A DNA stretch of 64,000 bases from Dirofilaria immitis (GCA_024305405.1 JAKNDB010000098.1:2994501-3058500), one strand, 5' to 3'; positions 24,690 through 39,369 are shown, counted from the first letter of the stretch. Made by a program: numbers and translations. The notes: a model not told the origin generated them from the letters alone.

Positions 24690-24935
24690 ACGCTTATCAA
24701 TCAATCAATCAATCAATAACGGGAAATGAGAAAGCATTGAATAATTGCTGATAAAACAGTAAAAAATAGGTGAACAATTTGAGCGCACATCGTAGATAAT
24801 TATAAGATGCTTATCAATCAATTAATCAATCAATCAATCAATCAATCAGTCAATGACGGTAAATGAGAAAGCACTAAATGATTGCTGATTAAAATAGGTA
24901 AAAATGTAGGTGAACAATTTGCCTACATATCGCAA
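24690..24935. repeat. Duplicated block, 2 copies, with internal (CAAT)n
   Basis: GCTTATCAATCAAT begins each copy (24692 and 24812), followed by a CAAT run, AATGAGAAAGCA and GGTGAACAATTTG. The copies differ mainly in CAAT repeat number. Confidence 0.85.
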
Positions 24936-25198
24936 ATATATTACAAACTTTTTTTTTTGATAATTTCAGAAGAAATGTTTGCGAAATTTTCGATCAATTC
25001 AAAGATGTCAAATAATATCATTTATAGCGTTTTGAAAGTTTATTTCCTATTTTGTTAAATCTTTTTTACTTTATCTTCTTTCTTATTTTTATTATTATTT
25101 TTTTTTTTGAAATTGAATGCGAATGACCTTAAAAATATTTCTAAACAGAGGTCATTTTCATTGCCGTTTAGAGAGAGATATGAAAGAAAAAAAAACAA

Positions 25199-25835
25199 AT
25201 GCATGCATGTATGAATTGCATTCATGCATGCAAGCTAATCTTTGATATATATATTGCGAACTTTATTTTTTCAATCAATCTTAAATTGATCAATCATTCT
25301 AGCAATAAAGCATATTGTATTGATTATGATGGCATTTTTGATGTACTTGCAAACTTTTCAAATTTTCATTTCTTAGAAACCATGCAGGATTGCAATTTTA
25401 TAAAGCATGCAAAATTTTCATCCCTTACATATATATTACTAATATTAGAAAATATTGCATGCATACTGCAATGCATGCTAATAGCAATAAAATCTTAAAT
25501 AGATCTAAATTTTCATTTTACTTGCTACTTATGTTCCTCATTTTGAATAATCATATCAATATGTTCATCTATCATTAGATGATTATATGTCAACGATGAT
25601 TAACTGCAAATGCATGCCTAACTGCATTGTAATTGATGAATGCACTTTTGTGGGGGCGAGAATAAAATAGAAGAACGAAGGGTTTGAGCAAACAAATAAA
25701 TTGCGAAAGTTCGAAAGTATTCGAATGCAATATGCGATTGTGCAATAGTGCAATCTTACATCTCTTGCATTGTAACATTCATTTGCAAACAGTTAGAGAG
25801 AGGAAGATATGCAGAGTGCATGCATGCTATCATGC
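25199..25835. other. Block rich in TGCATG words
   Basis: TGCATG occurs at 25200, 25204, 25225, 25456, 25472, 25611, 25817 and 25821, with many partial matches (CATGCA, GCATGC, TGCAAT). The block has short open frames but none that look coding. UGCAUG in RNA is the binding site of Fox-1/RBFOX splicing factors, but no gene is visible here to be regulated. Confidence 0.7.
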
Positions 25836-26249
25836 AGTCTGTTCGTCTATATAGCATAGGCAAAAAAAGAAGGTGATATGAAGAGGAAGAGGAAGGAAGG
25901 AGGACGAAGGGTATATATATATAGACGTAGGGCATATACATATATATGCATTTCTGAAGTACAACATCAAAACTCTTTTCCTTACGTCATTTATGTCTTA
26001 AAACTTCCTTCCTTTGCTCTCTCTTTCTTTCTTTCCCTCTTTCTCCCTTTCTCGTTTACTATCTCTTTCTCTTTTGTTCTTTTTTAAAAAAAAATGGAAG
26101 AATATATTATTTCCTTTACTGTGGGAGCAATAATATTTTGTTCTCGAATTTCTTCAAAATCGACAATTTTTCCTTTTTTTGATGAAAATTTTTAGATAAT
26201 TCTTGAAATGGAAAAAGAAGTAATGAAGAAAAGAAGGAAGAAAGGATGA

Positions 26250-26605
26250 GGAAAGAATGATTATTAATAAAATGCACGTAAATTATTTTAACAAAAGGAT
26301 ACGATCGCACGTTTTTTCATATATACACGAATCACGTTTTTTTTTTTTTACAGATATTTGATATGTTAGATGTATAGAAAAAAACGAAAAAACGTATAGT
26401 TTTTTTTTCGATAATAAAAGATGAGCAAAGAATGATTATTGATAGATGCACGTAAATTATTTCAACAAAACGTTACGATTGCACGTTTTTTTATCTATAC
26501 ACGAATCACGTTTCTTTTTTTTTTTTACAGATATTTGATATGTTAGATGTGTGGATAAAAAAAAAAGGAAGCTATACGTTCTTTTTTTTTTTTCGATGGT
26601 AAATG
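26250..26605. repeat. Tandem duplication, about 175-185 bp, 2 copies
   Basis: AAGAATGATTATT(A/G)AT begins each copy (26253 and 26427). Both contain ATGCACGTAAATTATTT, CGCACG/TGCACG followed by a T run, ACACGAATCACG, a T run, then ACAGATATTTGATATG. The copies are close apart from run lengths. Confidence 0.88.
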
Positions 26606-26639
26606 TCAACCAATTCGTTAATATTCAATGTCCTCTTGG

Positions 26640-26783
26640 GACAATAAAGAGAGGGAAAGAAGGAAGGAAGAAAAGAAGGAAGGAGGAAAAAAAAAAGAAG
26701 GAAGATAAAAGAGGGAGAAAGAGGGGAAGAGACATTGATGCTCCATCATTTATCTATTTCTTTTTATCTTTTTCCTCTCTCTC

Positions 26784-26820
<37 letters not shown>

Positions 26821-26825
26821 CTCGA
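26640..26825. repeat. Purine/pyrimidine low-complexity tract with (CT)n
   Basis: A GA-rich block (AAGAAGGAAGG-like) is followed by a TC block ending in about 15 CT dinucleotides. The open frame through it is compositional. Confidence 0.9.
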
Positions 26826-28224
26826 TGAATGATTCATTTTCATTTTCTAAGTTCAGTGTCAATTTGTTGAGTCTACGTTGATATGTGTCCGATTGCTCGA
26901 TCTTCATTCGATTCAACCAGCATTCTTTTGTCATTTGAATCATTCTTTGTACCTAAATCATCGAATCATTTATTATTACTATATATCTATTGACCTTTGA
27001 CATTTTTGCCAAATTTTTTTTTTGTTAAACAAAATTGATAATATCATTTATTTCTAAAATGATTAATTCCTTACTGATAGATAAATATTTTAATTCATTT
27101 AAGCATTAAAAGATATGAAATTAGTATTACTGTAGTTGAAGAAAATATTCAATTATTTAAAGTTTAGTAGAGAAGGGAAAAAAGGAATTGATAAAATTGA
27201 TAAATTTTATAAAAATATAAACACTACGAGATAATGATATTAATTTTTCGAATTTTACGAATATTTTCGTGAAATTTCTATTTTTTTGCGCAATTTATTT
27301 GTAATATATTTATTTGATAAGTTTATTTTTAATCATTGTTTCCAACTTATCTTCATATCATTTCATGTCTTAATACTGATATATGATAGATAATATATCG
27401 AAATTGATAATTCATTACTTCATTAGTTTTGTATAAATTACATACACATAAAATGCCTATATTTTATGCTTATTTAAAATTGCTCACATGACAATAATCA
27501 ATTTTATCAAATCAATCAGATGCAAAATTATCGCAATATTTTATCGTAAATATAAAAGAATGTTTGATCGAAAATTATTTTATCATTTTTGAACGAGAAA
27601 AATAAAATATTTTTACTTTCTAAATTATAAAAATTAAGCAAATTTCATTAAATCATATTACGCATATGCTAATCCTTCAACTAAAATTAATTTAATAATT
27701 AAAAATTAATTATAAAAATTTATGAATTGGCATTGTAATTATACTTCCTGAATCATACCTCATAAAAATTTTGATATTTTACCGTGAAATCAATATCAAT
27801 CGGGAAATTTATCAAAAATTACATAAAGGTAAAAAAAATTTCCTGAAACTAATTTTTTTGCTTCAGCGCAAATGAATCATCAAATTGATATTGTTTTTTT
27901 GAGAATTCTAATGCTGATTACACAATCATTATTGTTATTTTAAGAATGATTATTATCATTACTGATATTTTCGGATAATTAACAATCATTTTTGTGAAAA
28001 AATTTCATCCTAACTATTTATTATTCTTATGCTACAATTTATGAGGAATGAATTTTAAATTTGAAATTCTTTAGTGATAGAAACAAATCAACGAGAATTA
28101 ATTACATTTCGATGAATGAATTCCATTTGCTTCTTAGCTTAGAGCATTTCCGTTTAAAATTAGTCTACGTCAATCGCTATTTCTTTCACCTGTATTCGAT
28201 TTAAATTAAAAATATAATTGAGCA

Positions 28225-28745
28225 TTTTTAGTGATATTTCTGAAACATTTCAGATGGCATCGGAATCTGTGAAATAATTCCAGGTAGTATTGATATCTTT
28301 GAAACATTTCTGGTAATGTTAGTTTCTCTGAGACATTTCAGATAGCATCGTTCCTCTAAGATATTTCGGACAATGTTGATATTTCTGGAATATTTCAGAT
28401 TGCATCGCTAAGCATCGTCAATATCTCTCAAACATTTCGGACAGTATCGGTATCGGTGTGTCTACGAGACATTTCAGGATTATCGATATCTGAGCCGTTT
28501 CAGATAACATCAGTATGTGTGAAATATTTGAAACACGTCGATATCACTGAAACATTACAGGTATTGTTGTTATCACTGAGTTATTTCTGCTAGTGTTGAT
28601 ATCTATGTGATATTTCAAACAACGTTGATATCTCTGAGAATTTCCGACAATATCAATATCTCTGAGATATTCTAGGCATTGTTACTGTATCTCTACGACA
28701 TTTAAACAGTTCGATATCTCTGAAATATTTCAGCGTAGTTTTGGT
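28225..28745. repeat. Minisatellite, about 38-40 bp unit, about 13 copies
   Basis: Units resemble GATATCTCTGAAACATTTCAG followed by a variable (G)(A)CA(T/G)(C/T) spacer. The copies are substantially diverged. It is the longest array in the window. Many units carry ATTTCAG, the nematode splice-acceptor consensus, on the plus strand. Confidence 0.85.
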
Positions 28746-30654
28746 ATGCTAATGTGGGAAGGTTTCAACGATCATCCAATATTGTATTAATAAATGAAAT
28801 TCGATCAAATTTTTGATCATCAAATATTCATTTTACTAGAACGCTGGTTAGCTTAGTTTCATATTAGCAAATGCTATTGAATTAACTTAAACTTAAAAAC
28901 AATTATATTTATCATTTTATCATAATTTATCATCTAGTATGAGCCTTCAATGATTGTTCAAAAAGAAAAAATTATATACATCATATATGTGCATATATTA
29001 AGAAATATATTTCTTATAAATTTATCTTCTAGAATTTACTTATATTATCATTTTTTTTTGAATTTTACGATTTTGAATTCATGAAAAATTACCTGGAATA
29101 TTTTTTCATATATTTTCTCGAATTCTTATCTGTAAGTTATTTGTTTGGAAAGCGCAGTTTTATGGAATTCTCGAATGATAGTAATGAATTAAAGTAAGTT
29201 TTGCTTATTATTTTCATATGTCATTTCCGAAGAATTGCTCGATATATGTATTCCTGAAGAATTGCACAATACGTATTCGTATTTCCGACGAATTGTTTGA
29301 TATGCAAAGCATTATTCGAAAATCTTAGATCGTTTGAAGTTAAAAACTAAAAATTACAGTCAGAAAAATCGTTATTAGGAAAAAAATAATTCCATTCATA
29401 GTTTATATTTATCTTATTGTTGATAACAATTTTTGATAATGATTTTAGTATGCTATATAACTTGAAGTTTAGATTCTAAAATGCTGAATGTTTTTAATTT
29501 ACTTTATTTTTAGCAATGTCATACATATCACATTTGATTTCCTATTATTATGAATCTTCGTTAACATTTCCATTTTATATCATTAATGTTAATTAATTTT
29601 CTGCTAATCATTTTTCACTATTCATTTGAATAATTTCAGAAATCGAAAATCATTGAACGAATGAATACTACCTTCTACCTGTCATATTTTTTAGAATCAT
29701 CTTTTTCCGTTCTACCCTATTTATCGTCAAATCGATGGTTAAGCGATTCAGCTAATAAACGTTACTTCAGCTTGATTGCATATAAATGCCGAGGTATTGT
29801 TTATTGGCTGAATGCTATTACTATCAAAATTCTTCACTTTCACAAAAAAAAATGAAAGGAAAAAGGTTAGTTCGTTCAATTTCATACTTTTATTTATAAA
29901 AATTATGATCTGATATTTTATGAATCCATTCATCTATTTCATAAAATATTTTTTTTTTTATTTTAATTATCCAATTTAAACGATCATTGCATGAGAAAAT
30001 TTTATGTGTAATTATTGCTAATCCAATAATATTAAAATTTATTTTTCTTTTTTTTTTAACAACTCAATAAAGTTTCATTTTGATATTTTTAAAAATTTCA
30101 AATGCATAAGAAAACAGAAAGAATAAATATTTTTTTTTGTTTGATTAAACAATATGATTGAATTTATCATGTTGTTTTAATGATTAGCTGCTGATCAATT
30201 GTATGTGTGTTCTACTTTTTTTTTTCAGCATTAATCAATTAAATTGTATTGTAAATATTCGATCTTATAAATTTCAAAAATGCAATAAAAATTTATCATT
30301 CATTCAACTATAGCAGTATTAAAATACAATTTGTTTTCAAAGTTCAACGCGCAAATTATTACGGTCCGAAATATTAAACCGATATTATCATTTGTTAATT
30401 CATATGGAAAAATATAAATTTTACTCGCTGCATATTTTCAAATTATTAAAACTTTTTTTTTTGCACTTTATTAAAACATTATGATGAACTTTACTTATTT
30501 ATTTTGTTGCTTGGAATTAAAACGATTATTGATCATTTTTAGCATTATTATCACACTTATAAACAATATCATAAAGTCGCAAAAATCAATCACGTAAATG
30601 TATAATTTATCACCTGAGATAAATTAATTTACCTGATATTTGTTATTCATCACG

Positions 30655-30850
30655 CGACAAAATATTCTCAGAAATTTCGATCATGTTTCATAAGATGTTG
30701 CGATACCTTCAACTAAATTTATGCGACACAATACTCTCAAAAATTTCCATCATATTTTTATGCGAATCTGCGATACCTTCAATTCCAATATCTTCAATTT
30801 CATGAAAATCTGCGATATCTTCAATTTCATGAAAAATCTGCGATACCTTT
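30655..30850. repeat. Degenerate repeat with TGCGATACCTTCAA words
   Basis: TGCGATACCTTCAA or close variants occur near 30708, 30766, 30812 and 30840, separated by ATTTCCATCAT- or TTTCATGAAAA-like sequence. Confidence 0.7.
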
Positions 30851-32529
30851 TAATTGTATTAAAATTTTTCAAATTCTTTTACTAAATTTAACATTGAAAA
30901 AGAAGTAAAAATTTAAGTTCTTTTAATAAAAAAAAAAGGAAACTGAAAACAATTACAATATGAAATAATTTAGTTTTCCATCTTTTTTTCTTTTTAAATT
31001 CAATAAAAAAAAAAAGCAAAATGGAAAAAGATTTAAAGAGCACAAGAAAAACAAAATGAGGAAGAATTATTTTCGAAAATAATTAAAAATTGAATTTAAT
31101 TTTTAATTATTAAATTTAACAATTTATAGGTTTATTTTAAAAGCTACAAATCTACAGTAATTGATTAGATAAATAACAGTATACTTAATTGATTAATTAT
31201 TTGGTAAATAACAGTATATTTGATTGATTAAACTAAATATAAATGAAAATATCAAGTTTTGTATTTGATAATTTCAATCTTTTTTTTTTTTGGTTAACTT
31301 TGGAGAAATAGAAGTTTATTTTCCTTCTTTCTTTTTTTCCTCTTTTTTTTCTTTTTACCTTAAATATGTAAAGATGAAAAAATGAAAGACAACTTGATAT
31401 GTTATATAAATATGCGCCTATTTATAGACGATAAGGCAAAGTTGATTTTTATTAAAAAACGAAAAAAATGTTCTGAGCTTCCGCGTTCACTAGTACTTGC
31501 ATGATGTATGTACTTGAGAAGAAAAATTTCATTTCTCGACATCTTCTCTCGACATATGTATGTTATAGATTTGTCTATTTTATCTGCTTTCTTTTTTTTT
31601 TGTTTTTTCTCGAGACTATTTCTTTCTCACTTTTCTTCTATTTTTCTCGAGATTATTTCTGTCTTCTTTCTATTTTTTCTTAAGCCTATTTATTTCTTTT
31701 TTCTCGAGAAATTTTATTAGTAAAAAAGAAAGGCAAAATATATAGCAAAAGAAAGGAAAACTTTAATGAAATTGATTATTTCGAAATAGACGAATAGTTA
31801 AAAAAAAAAAAAAGAAAAAAATAATGTTTAGTTATAACTTGAAAATGTTATTACTTCTTTTCTTTTTTTTCTTCCATTTTCTCAGACTTTCTAAATAGGT
31901 ATAAAATTGTATTAACGATTGTCGAGAATTTAATTGAATATATATATAAAAAAAAAAAAAAAAACATCTTTGCATTATTTCAATTTATATGATAATATAA
32001 ATTGAAATAAAGAAATTTCAATTCGCAAAAAAAAAAAATTTGCTAATTTTAAAGAAATAAAAAAATTCCGAATAAGCTATCGTTTTTTTTTCTCGTTTCT
32101 TTATTGCATACAATAAAATGGATTAAGATTAATTAATTAATTTCCTATTTAAGTTCGATTAATACAGTATTAAATTTGCATAATTATGTGATTCTACAAT
32201 TTCTTCTCAGGAAATGTAAGTTTTTATAATTTATTAATTTACAATAATTATTATCTTATAATTTCAAACAACAAATAGATGGAACAATTGGAGAACAAAA
32301 AATTGTTACCAAAAATTGATTCTGCAAACTTGCCTGATGATTCAGTTGCGTTTTTGCAAAAATTGTAAATGCATATATTGCGAATGATTCCTATATGATC
32401 TCTCACTGAAATTTATTTTCTTGAAATAGAAGTATAATTTAAAAAAAAATTCTAATCGTATATCATCTCCAAAGGTGAATTATTGAAGAAAAGATTGGAA
32501 ATAATTTTTAAGAATTATAATTGATAATA

Positions 32530-32960
32530 TTTTATCTGTTTATTTCGCAATACTGATTCTCGTTACCTATTAACCGTATAGGCTGATTATCATTTTAACC
32601 TTTATCAATCTTACTATACTGATTATCACTTCATTATCTATTGATTTCATGTTATCATGTCATTTCTGTTAATTTCACAATATACTAATTACCACTTCAT
32701 TATCTATTAGTTTCACAATATTGATTATCATATCATTATTTGTTAATCTCACAATATATTGATTATTATCACTTAAACTACCATTTCATTATCCGTTAAA
32801 ATCACAGCACTTTATCACCACAAGTTTCCCAGCATTGATTATCACTTTGTTATCTGATTAATTTACGACATCTTATCAATCATTAATTTAATAAATAATT
32901 GCTCTTTATTATCTATTAGTTTAGTAATACTACTTTATCACTTGTTAATTTCATAAATAG
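32530..32960. repeat. Degenerate minisatellite, about 45-bp unit
   Basis: Units resemble ATTATCACTTCATTATCTAT, then TAATTTCACAATATTG. About eight diverged copies. Confidence 0.8.
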
Positions 32961-34309
32961 TATTTTTGCTTATCTTAAAAATCTTCAAAATTTCGCGATT
33001 TAATAACAATACCGTAAATTAATCAAGTGATTTAGCTATGAATGAAATTTTTGAAAATATTAACAAAACAGAAATAAAAACAATAAATGAAAAATAATTA
33101 ACTATTAGACTTTTTCATTTCAAATAATCAAATTTTGACTGATAAAAATTTTGTGTTAGAAAGAAAAAAGACGAAACATTAAATTTTAGAATTATTAATA
33201 TGTAGGAAACTAATAAATGAATTCGTATATTTATTATTTACAAGCTATTTATTAAAAAAATTCATATTCGATGAAAGAAGTAAATCGAAGAAGTACAAAA
33301 ATCAATTCTGAAATTGTATAAAAATCAATTCTCGAAGTTATTCATTTCTTTACAAATAATTCTTTTGCAATTCATTTATTTAAATCATTTAATTTCCAAT
33401 TTCATGGAAATTTTTAATGAAAAAGGAATTGAAAAAATGTGAAAAAAGTTGCAGGTGCTGATAACTGATTAATTAATTAATTAAGAAACTACGAGTTTCA
33501 TTTCGAGATTGAATTAATTAACGATCATTTTCATTTAAACTAATGTTTTACTGAAATAAATAAGATTCGAATTAATTAAAATAAATTAGTTAGAATGATT
33601 TAAAGAAGGAAATTTTCTCGAAAATTGAAATCAACAACTGATACATTCATTTAATCTCCTAACTGATAATAATAGCATTGCCATTTATTATCATTTCGTG
33701 ATAATAGTATTGCATTGTAAAATTCAATAAAATAATTCAACAAAAAACAGTCAATTTAAGAAAAAATTCTAAATCAAAGATTTTATTTAAATTATCGTTG
33801 ATATGATAATTACTGATAAATTTGAATATTCATATTGGAAAATTTTTGAACTATATTAAATCAAATTTAGTAAAGAATAAAAATTATCTGTTAATGATTA
33901 AATTATATAATGATATATTTTTAGCAATAATCAAAATGATTCTTTTTTGTTGATTATTTTGCCTCGTTTTTTTCTTATTAATTTTCAAATTAACCATATT
34001 TCAATTATTATCGATAGAAAGAAAAAAATTACCTATAGTTGATTGATGATAATGATTAATATATTGTCTTATCTTTTCGAGAATGATGTAACTTGCTGTA
34101 ATTATTTCTTGAATATATATAAGATATTTTTGTTGCTTTTTTACTCTCGATAAAAGTACAATTTCTATATTTATGTATTAATTACGTTGGCATAAAATTG
34201 CTACAGTAATTTTCAAACGAAGACATTTCATTTTTTGTTTTTGTTGAAATGCAACCAAATGTGATAATAAAATAGAAGGCAATAGAAAGAAGAGGAATAA
34301 TTTGGGGTA

Positions 34310-34915
34310 TTGTTCAATTTCAGAATCTTAAAGTTCTTTCGTAATCTTTTATTTCCATCGAATAAAAGTCAATTTCTAGAAATGTCACAATTCTCAGCGA
34401 TATAGCACAGAAATCAATTTCAGGATCTCAAAGCTTTTTCATGATCCTTTACTTCCATTGATGAAGTCAATTTTTACAAATATTACAACTTTCAGAAGCA
34501 CGGAACAGAATTTAATTTCAGAATTTCAAACTTTTTTTAATACTTCCATTGAACATTTAATTTCTAGAAACATCTCAATTTTCAAAAGTATAGAACAGAA
34601 TTCCAGAATCACAGAGTGAAATTCAATGTCAGGATGTAAAAGTTCTTTCATAATCTTTTACTTTTACGAACAAGTAAATTTCAAGAGATGTTACAATTTT
34701 CATAGGCATAAAACACAGAATTCAATTTCAGAAGTTCAGAGTGAAATTCAGTTTCAAAATGTCAGAAGGAAATTCAATTTCAGAATCTGAATGTTCTTCG
34801 TAATTTTTCACTTCCATGGAATGAGTCAGCTTCTAGAAATATCGCAACTCTCACAGGCGTAGAATGCAAAATTCAATTTCAGAATCTCGTGATAGTGTTT
34901 AATTTCAAAATCTTT
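34310..34915. repeat. Degenerate minisatellite, about 105-115 bp unit
   Basis: Units run AATTTCAGAATCTCAAAG, TTCTTTCATAATC, TTTTACTTCCAT, AATTTCTAGAAAT, TCACAATTCTCA. Five or so copies, with internal duplications and truncations near 34600-34780. Confidence 0.8.
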
Positions 34916-35114
34916 TTATTGCAAATGAATAAAAAAATATTATATCTTAAAAGACAATGAAAGTTTTCAAATTATTTTCGAATTCGTTTTGTCGTCATCT
35001 ACATATGTTATATGAAAAATTAAAAGAAGATAATTTTCATGATATCATTCCAATAATCATATATATATATTATTTATCAATTATCACTAAAATATTTTAT
35101 ACTTTTTTTGCTTG

Positions 35115-35240
35115 AATTCGATCAGACACCTATATCATCATCATCAGAATGATTATGATTTAATAATGTTGTTCGATCATATAGCCATATCACTATCATC
35201 ATCAGGATGTTTACGATTTTACAATATTGTTTATAAAATA
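35115..35240. repeat. Tandem duplication, about 66 bp, 2 copies
   Basis: Each copy has GATCA-A, CC(T)ATATCA, CATCATCAG-A, a GATT- or GATTTTA-like segment and AAT-TTGTT. It accounts for the open frame starting at 35112. Confidence 0.6.
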
Positions 35241-38200
35241 ATTGTATGCATTAAAATAAACAGTAAACAAATAACCATTTACTATCAATACATTAGATTT
35301 CTGAAAAAAAAAAGTAAAATAACCATTGCTAAAATCTGCCATACAGTTGTTGCTAACAGATTTCTCGATAATTCATCGCATTTTTTTTATATTTCTCGAG
35401 ATTTCAGTCTTAGTTTATAAGTAAAACACAATGATTTTTGCAGTTTGATATAACGGTATTTGTTAAATTTTTTTGAAAATATTTGATAGATTTGAATTTA
35501 TTAATTATAAAAATTTTAATTTCATCATCCATTTCAGAAAATGACCTCGTTTTTTGTTTTTTTTTGACTTTGACCTTTATTTTATTGCATACAGTGCTAT
35601 TTGTATTAATCATAAATTACTAAAATAATTTTTAGGCTAAATATTGAATATTTTTAATTATCAAATAACGATTGATAATATTTCGTTTTAAGCGTTTGCG
35701 ATCGTTTTGAATAATACCGTATGCGTTAACTTGTTAATACAGTATCTTCTATGTAAAATTTAATGCAAAATGAAAAGCGATAATATTCCATGATAAAAAT
35801 CAAGCAGAAGCTTTCTTCTGATATCCAATAATTTATATGCAATAAAATAAACATTAATACTAAATTATTATTTCAATGTAATTGTTTTGTTGATTGTAAA
35901 GTTGAAACGAAAATTGAAAACGTAATAATTAGCATGATACGTGAAATAATTAAACGTGATACGTGAAAAAAAGTTGAAGATCGTATTAATTAGCATTCAT
36001 ATATGCAGTAATTGATTTTCATTCGCTATAATATCAACTTGTTTCCAAACTATTTCATTGAATACTTCAAATGAAATGAAATTTATCATTCTATTGAAAA
36101 ATAAAATTCAATTTATAGATTTTCGAATAACTTAGCTTAGTATGCCCAGAATGAACAATTTCGAGAACTTAGCCAAAATTTCGTCTTTTTTCGTTTTTTT
36201 GCATGGAACTTTAGAAGCTTGTCAAGAACTTTGATTGATCAACATTGATTGATCTAATTAATTATTTCAACTTCAGATATCATAGAAAGAATTATATGAA
36301 ATTAAAATTTTGAGTATAAAATTTAACCTATAATTGATTACTTGAAAATAATTAGAAAATATGTTTCAAATTTATTAATCAATCAAAAATAATCTATTAT
36401 CAATTTAATTTTTAAAAATATGAGAGAGCAAAGAATTAAGGATCAAAAATATTGATATGTTATCTAATTTATTTGAAAAGCGTAGAATTTTTACTATGTT
36501 TTTCAAATTATTTTTCTATTGAATATTCTATATGAAAAGCCATTTCAATTGATAAATATGCTTATCAAAAATTTGTAATGATACGTAGAAATTGAATGTA
36601 AAAAATAATTGTTATGCATGCTATTACGAACAGTTTATTGATGATAAATTTTTGACTGTGATTTGATTTATTTCAATCATATCAAATATGTGATTTGTTT
36701 GTGCAAAAAAATATAAACACATACAGTAATATCAGTGTGATTTTCCTTCAGTCATGAATTTTATACAGTAATGTTTAACTTTTATAGTATGCGAATTTCT
36801 CTAAATTTTTTCTGAGTCTTTAATAATATATTACAGCAGCAAATCAAGAGCAATGATTCTGATAAAATGTGAAACAGATCGAGCAATTAATTCTAACTGA
36901 TATGTTATTACGATAATTATCACTTTACCATGGATACGGTATAACACCGTCAAATATAAGCGAATACAGCACTAATACTGCTAAATATAAACGCCATCTG
37001 CTGTATTCAATATCAAGAGTCTACAACTGGTACGGTATTGCGTCAACGATCACAATACTGTTGAATACCGTACTGATGCTGTTAAATACAAGTGTTGTTT
37101 ATATTGTATTCAATATTCAAGAATCTTATGATAAGTTTTTCTTTAAAAAGAATATTTAGATATTTTTTTAAATGTCTTATTATCATTATTTTTACATTTT
37201 ATCAACAACTGGGCTCATCATTTTTTTTCATTTTGTTTTCAGTAAAATTTTATATTTAGGAAGGATGAAATAGAGGATTATTTGGAGCGTGAAATTTTTG
37301 CTCCAACATTTTCAAATTCATATACCTACCGATTAAATTTTATTTTTTGTCTTTTTTTTGTTTCAATTTTAGTGTTTCTTTTTTTAAAAATTTCTTTTAT
37401 CTTTTTTTTTTGCATATGAAAAAATATTTTTCACAAATAGGTAACCAATCGTTCCATTCTTTAGCTCAAACTTTCATAACAATAGATGACAAGAAAACGA
37501 AGAAGAAGTATTGACAGGTGTAAAAAAAAAAAAAAAAAGTAAGATGAAAAAAAAGACATGTTTTATTTGATAAAACCATTTGTTTTCTTTCTATCAAACA
37601 TTCACAAAAAAAAAAAAGTATTTTTTGGAAAAAAAAGAAACAAAAAGAAATGTCTCTGTTTTAGTTGCAATGTTCACATGTCCTTGACATTAATTCTCTC
37701 ATATCTACAAAATCTCATCCTAATAATATCATCGTTCTGTTTCATGGAAATAAATTTCAAAACAAAAAAAAAAGCAAAATTGTCCTAGAAAAATAAAAAA
37801 AAAACAAAAAACATTAAGTCAGTTTATTATAGTATAATGAGAAAGTTTGAAAAAAAAATATATCTACTGATGTTTCGTATTTTTCTTTTGTTTACACGTT
37901 AAAAACGTAAATGAAATGGATCAGTCAACGAATGCGCTTGTTATCATTGCTAAATTATTAGCATTAGTTGAGTTGCAAGGTGAAATGTCATAAAAATTTA
38001 TTGTAAAAAAAAGAAGCTATCAATTCTGAAATGCAATGCTACTGATATGTATGTATATTTTCTTTTCATCCATTAATTTCTTATTTTAATTTAATTTTTT
38101 AATTTTAAATTATCTAATTTTTATTCTGTTTCAAAAAAAACGATTAATTGTATCGTTATTTAAAAGAAATTAAATTATTTTATTTTTAATAAAATACTTT

Positions 38201-38284
38201 CTAATAAAAGCAACAATTCATTGTATTTTAGATAATTGAATTTGATACATTTCTCTAAATGATATTCTGCAAAAATTTGCGCAT

Positions 38285-38830
38285 CATCCTTACTTTTGCG
38301 AATATCGTTCACAAATGCGAATTTTTGAAAACGATATCAATTTTTTAAACGATATTATAATTTTTAAGTGATATCATGATAAAGCTAATAATTATAAATG
38401 CTTTATCTATATATACTATACTTGCATACATAATTACATATAAGTGTATAAAAATTGGGGCAGATTTACGAAAAAGCCCTACATCATTCGAGCGATATCA
38501 TTTATAATTGCGAATTTTCGAAATTGATATTTTTTTGCGAATTTTTCGAAAAATTGCGATTTTTTGGTGATATCATGATAAAGTTAATAATTGTAAATGC
38601 TTTATCTGTATATACATATATTATATTTGCATACATAATTACATATAAATATATAAATTTACGAAGAAGCTCTGCATTATTCGCGCGATATCGTTCACAT
38701 TCGCACCATTTGTGCGATATCGTTCACAAATGTGAATTTTTGAAAATGATATCAATTTTTCGGCAATATTATAATTTTTCAGCGATATTACGATAAAACA
38801 AATAATTGTAAATGTCATGTATGTAAATGT
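38285..38830. repeat. Degenerate repeat, about 200-215 bp, about 3 copies
   Basis: The block TGATATCATGATAAAG-TAA, then AATTGTAAATGCTTTATCT, recurs near 38367, 38570 and (shortened) 38785. GCGATATCGTTCACA-type words lie between them. The second copy includes the matching TTGCATACATAATTACATAT segment. Confidence 0.75.
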
Positions 38831-39369
38831 ATACGTATATGTTGCCTGTAGCATTAAACAAACTTTACAAATTTAATTTTTATTAAAAAGTTTAAAATTT
38901 GAAAAGAGGATGATTAATGGATGAGATTATTTTCGAAATGATCAAATGATATAATACATTGATTTTATTACTCTAAATAAATTAAGAAAAGAATGAAAGG
39001 ACGAAAGAAAATTGTTAATTGAAAACAAATAATTTCACCGAGTAATACAATGATTTCCCGTGGGTATTTTACATTGATCGTTAATAAAGCATGCAATACC
39101 AATCATTCCAAAAATAATCATTTAAATATGTAAAGCAGTATATATCTTTAAATTTCTCATAGTTTATTCCCTATCTATCTTATGCCTTCTTCTCTCGTAA
39201 GATGATAATAAATTTAAATTAACATAAAATGCTTAATCGTATAATCCTTTGATTAATTTCCTATTTATTCCTCTTCTCTTCATAAATATTTCAAGACGAA
39301 GAAATAATTTTTAATTGAGGAAATTTTGCAAACAGAATTGTTTTATTTATCATTTTATTATTTTATAAG

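Noticed and set aside
25199..25941. Several overlapping short frames
   Set aside because: Composition is driven by TGCA words and purine runs; no splice structure or domain.
26551..26832. 93-codon frame rich in Lys/Arg then Ser/Leu
   Set aside because: Translation of a GA tract followed by a CT tract.
29661..29855. 64-codon plus-strand frame (NRWLSDSANKRYFSLIAY)
   Set aside because: Has an upstream acceptor-like site and slightly better composition, but no partner exon or family; left as chance.
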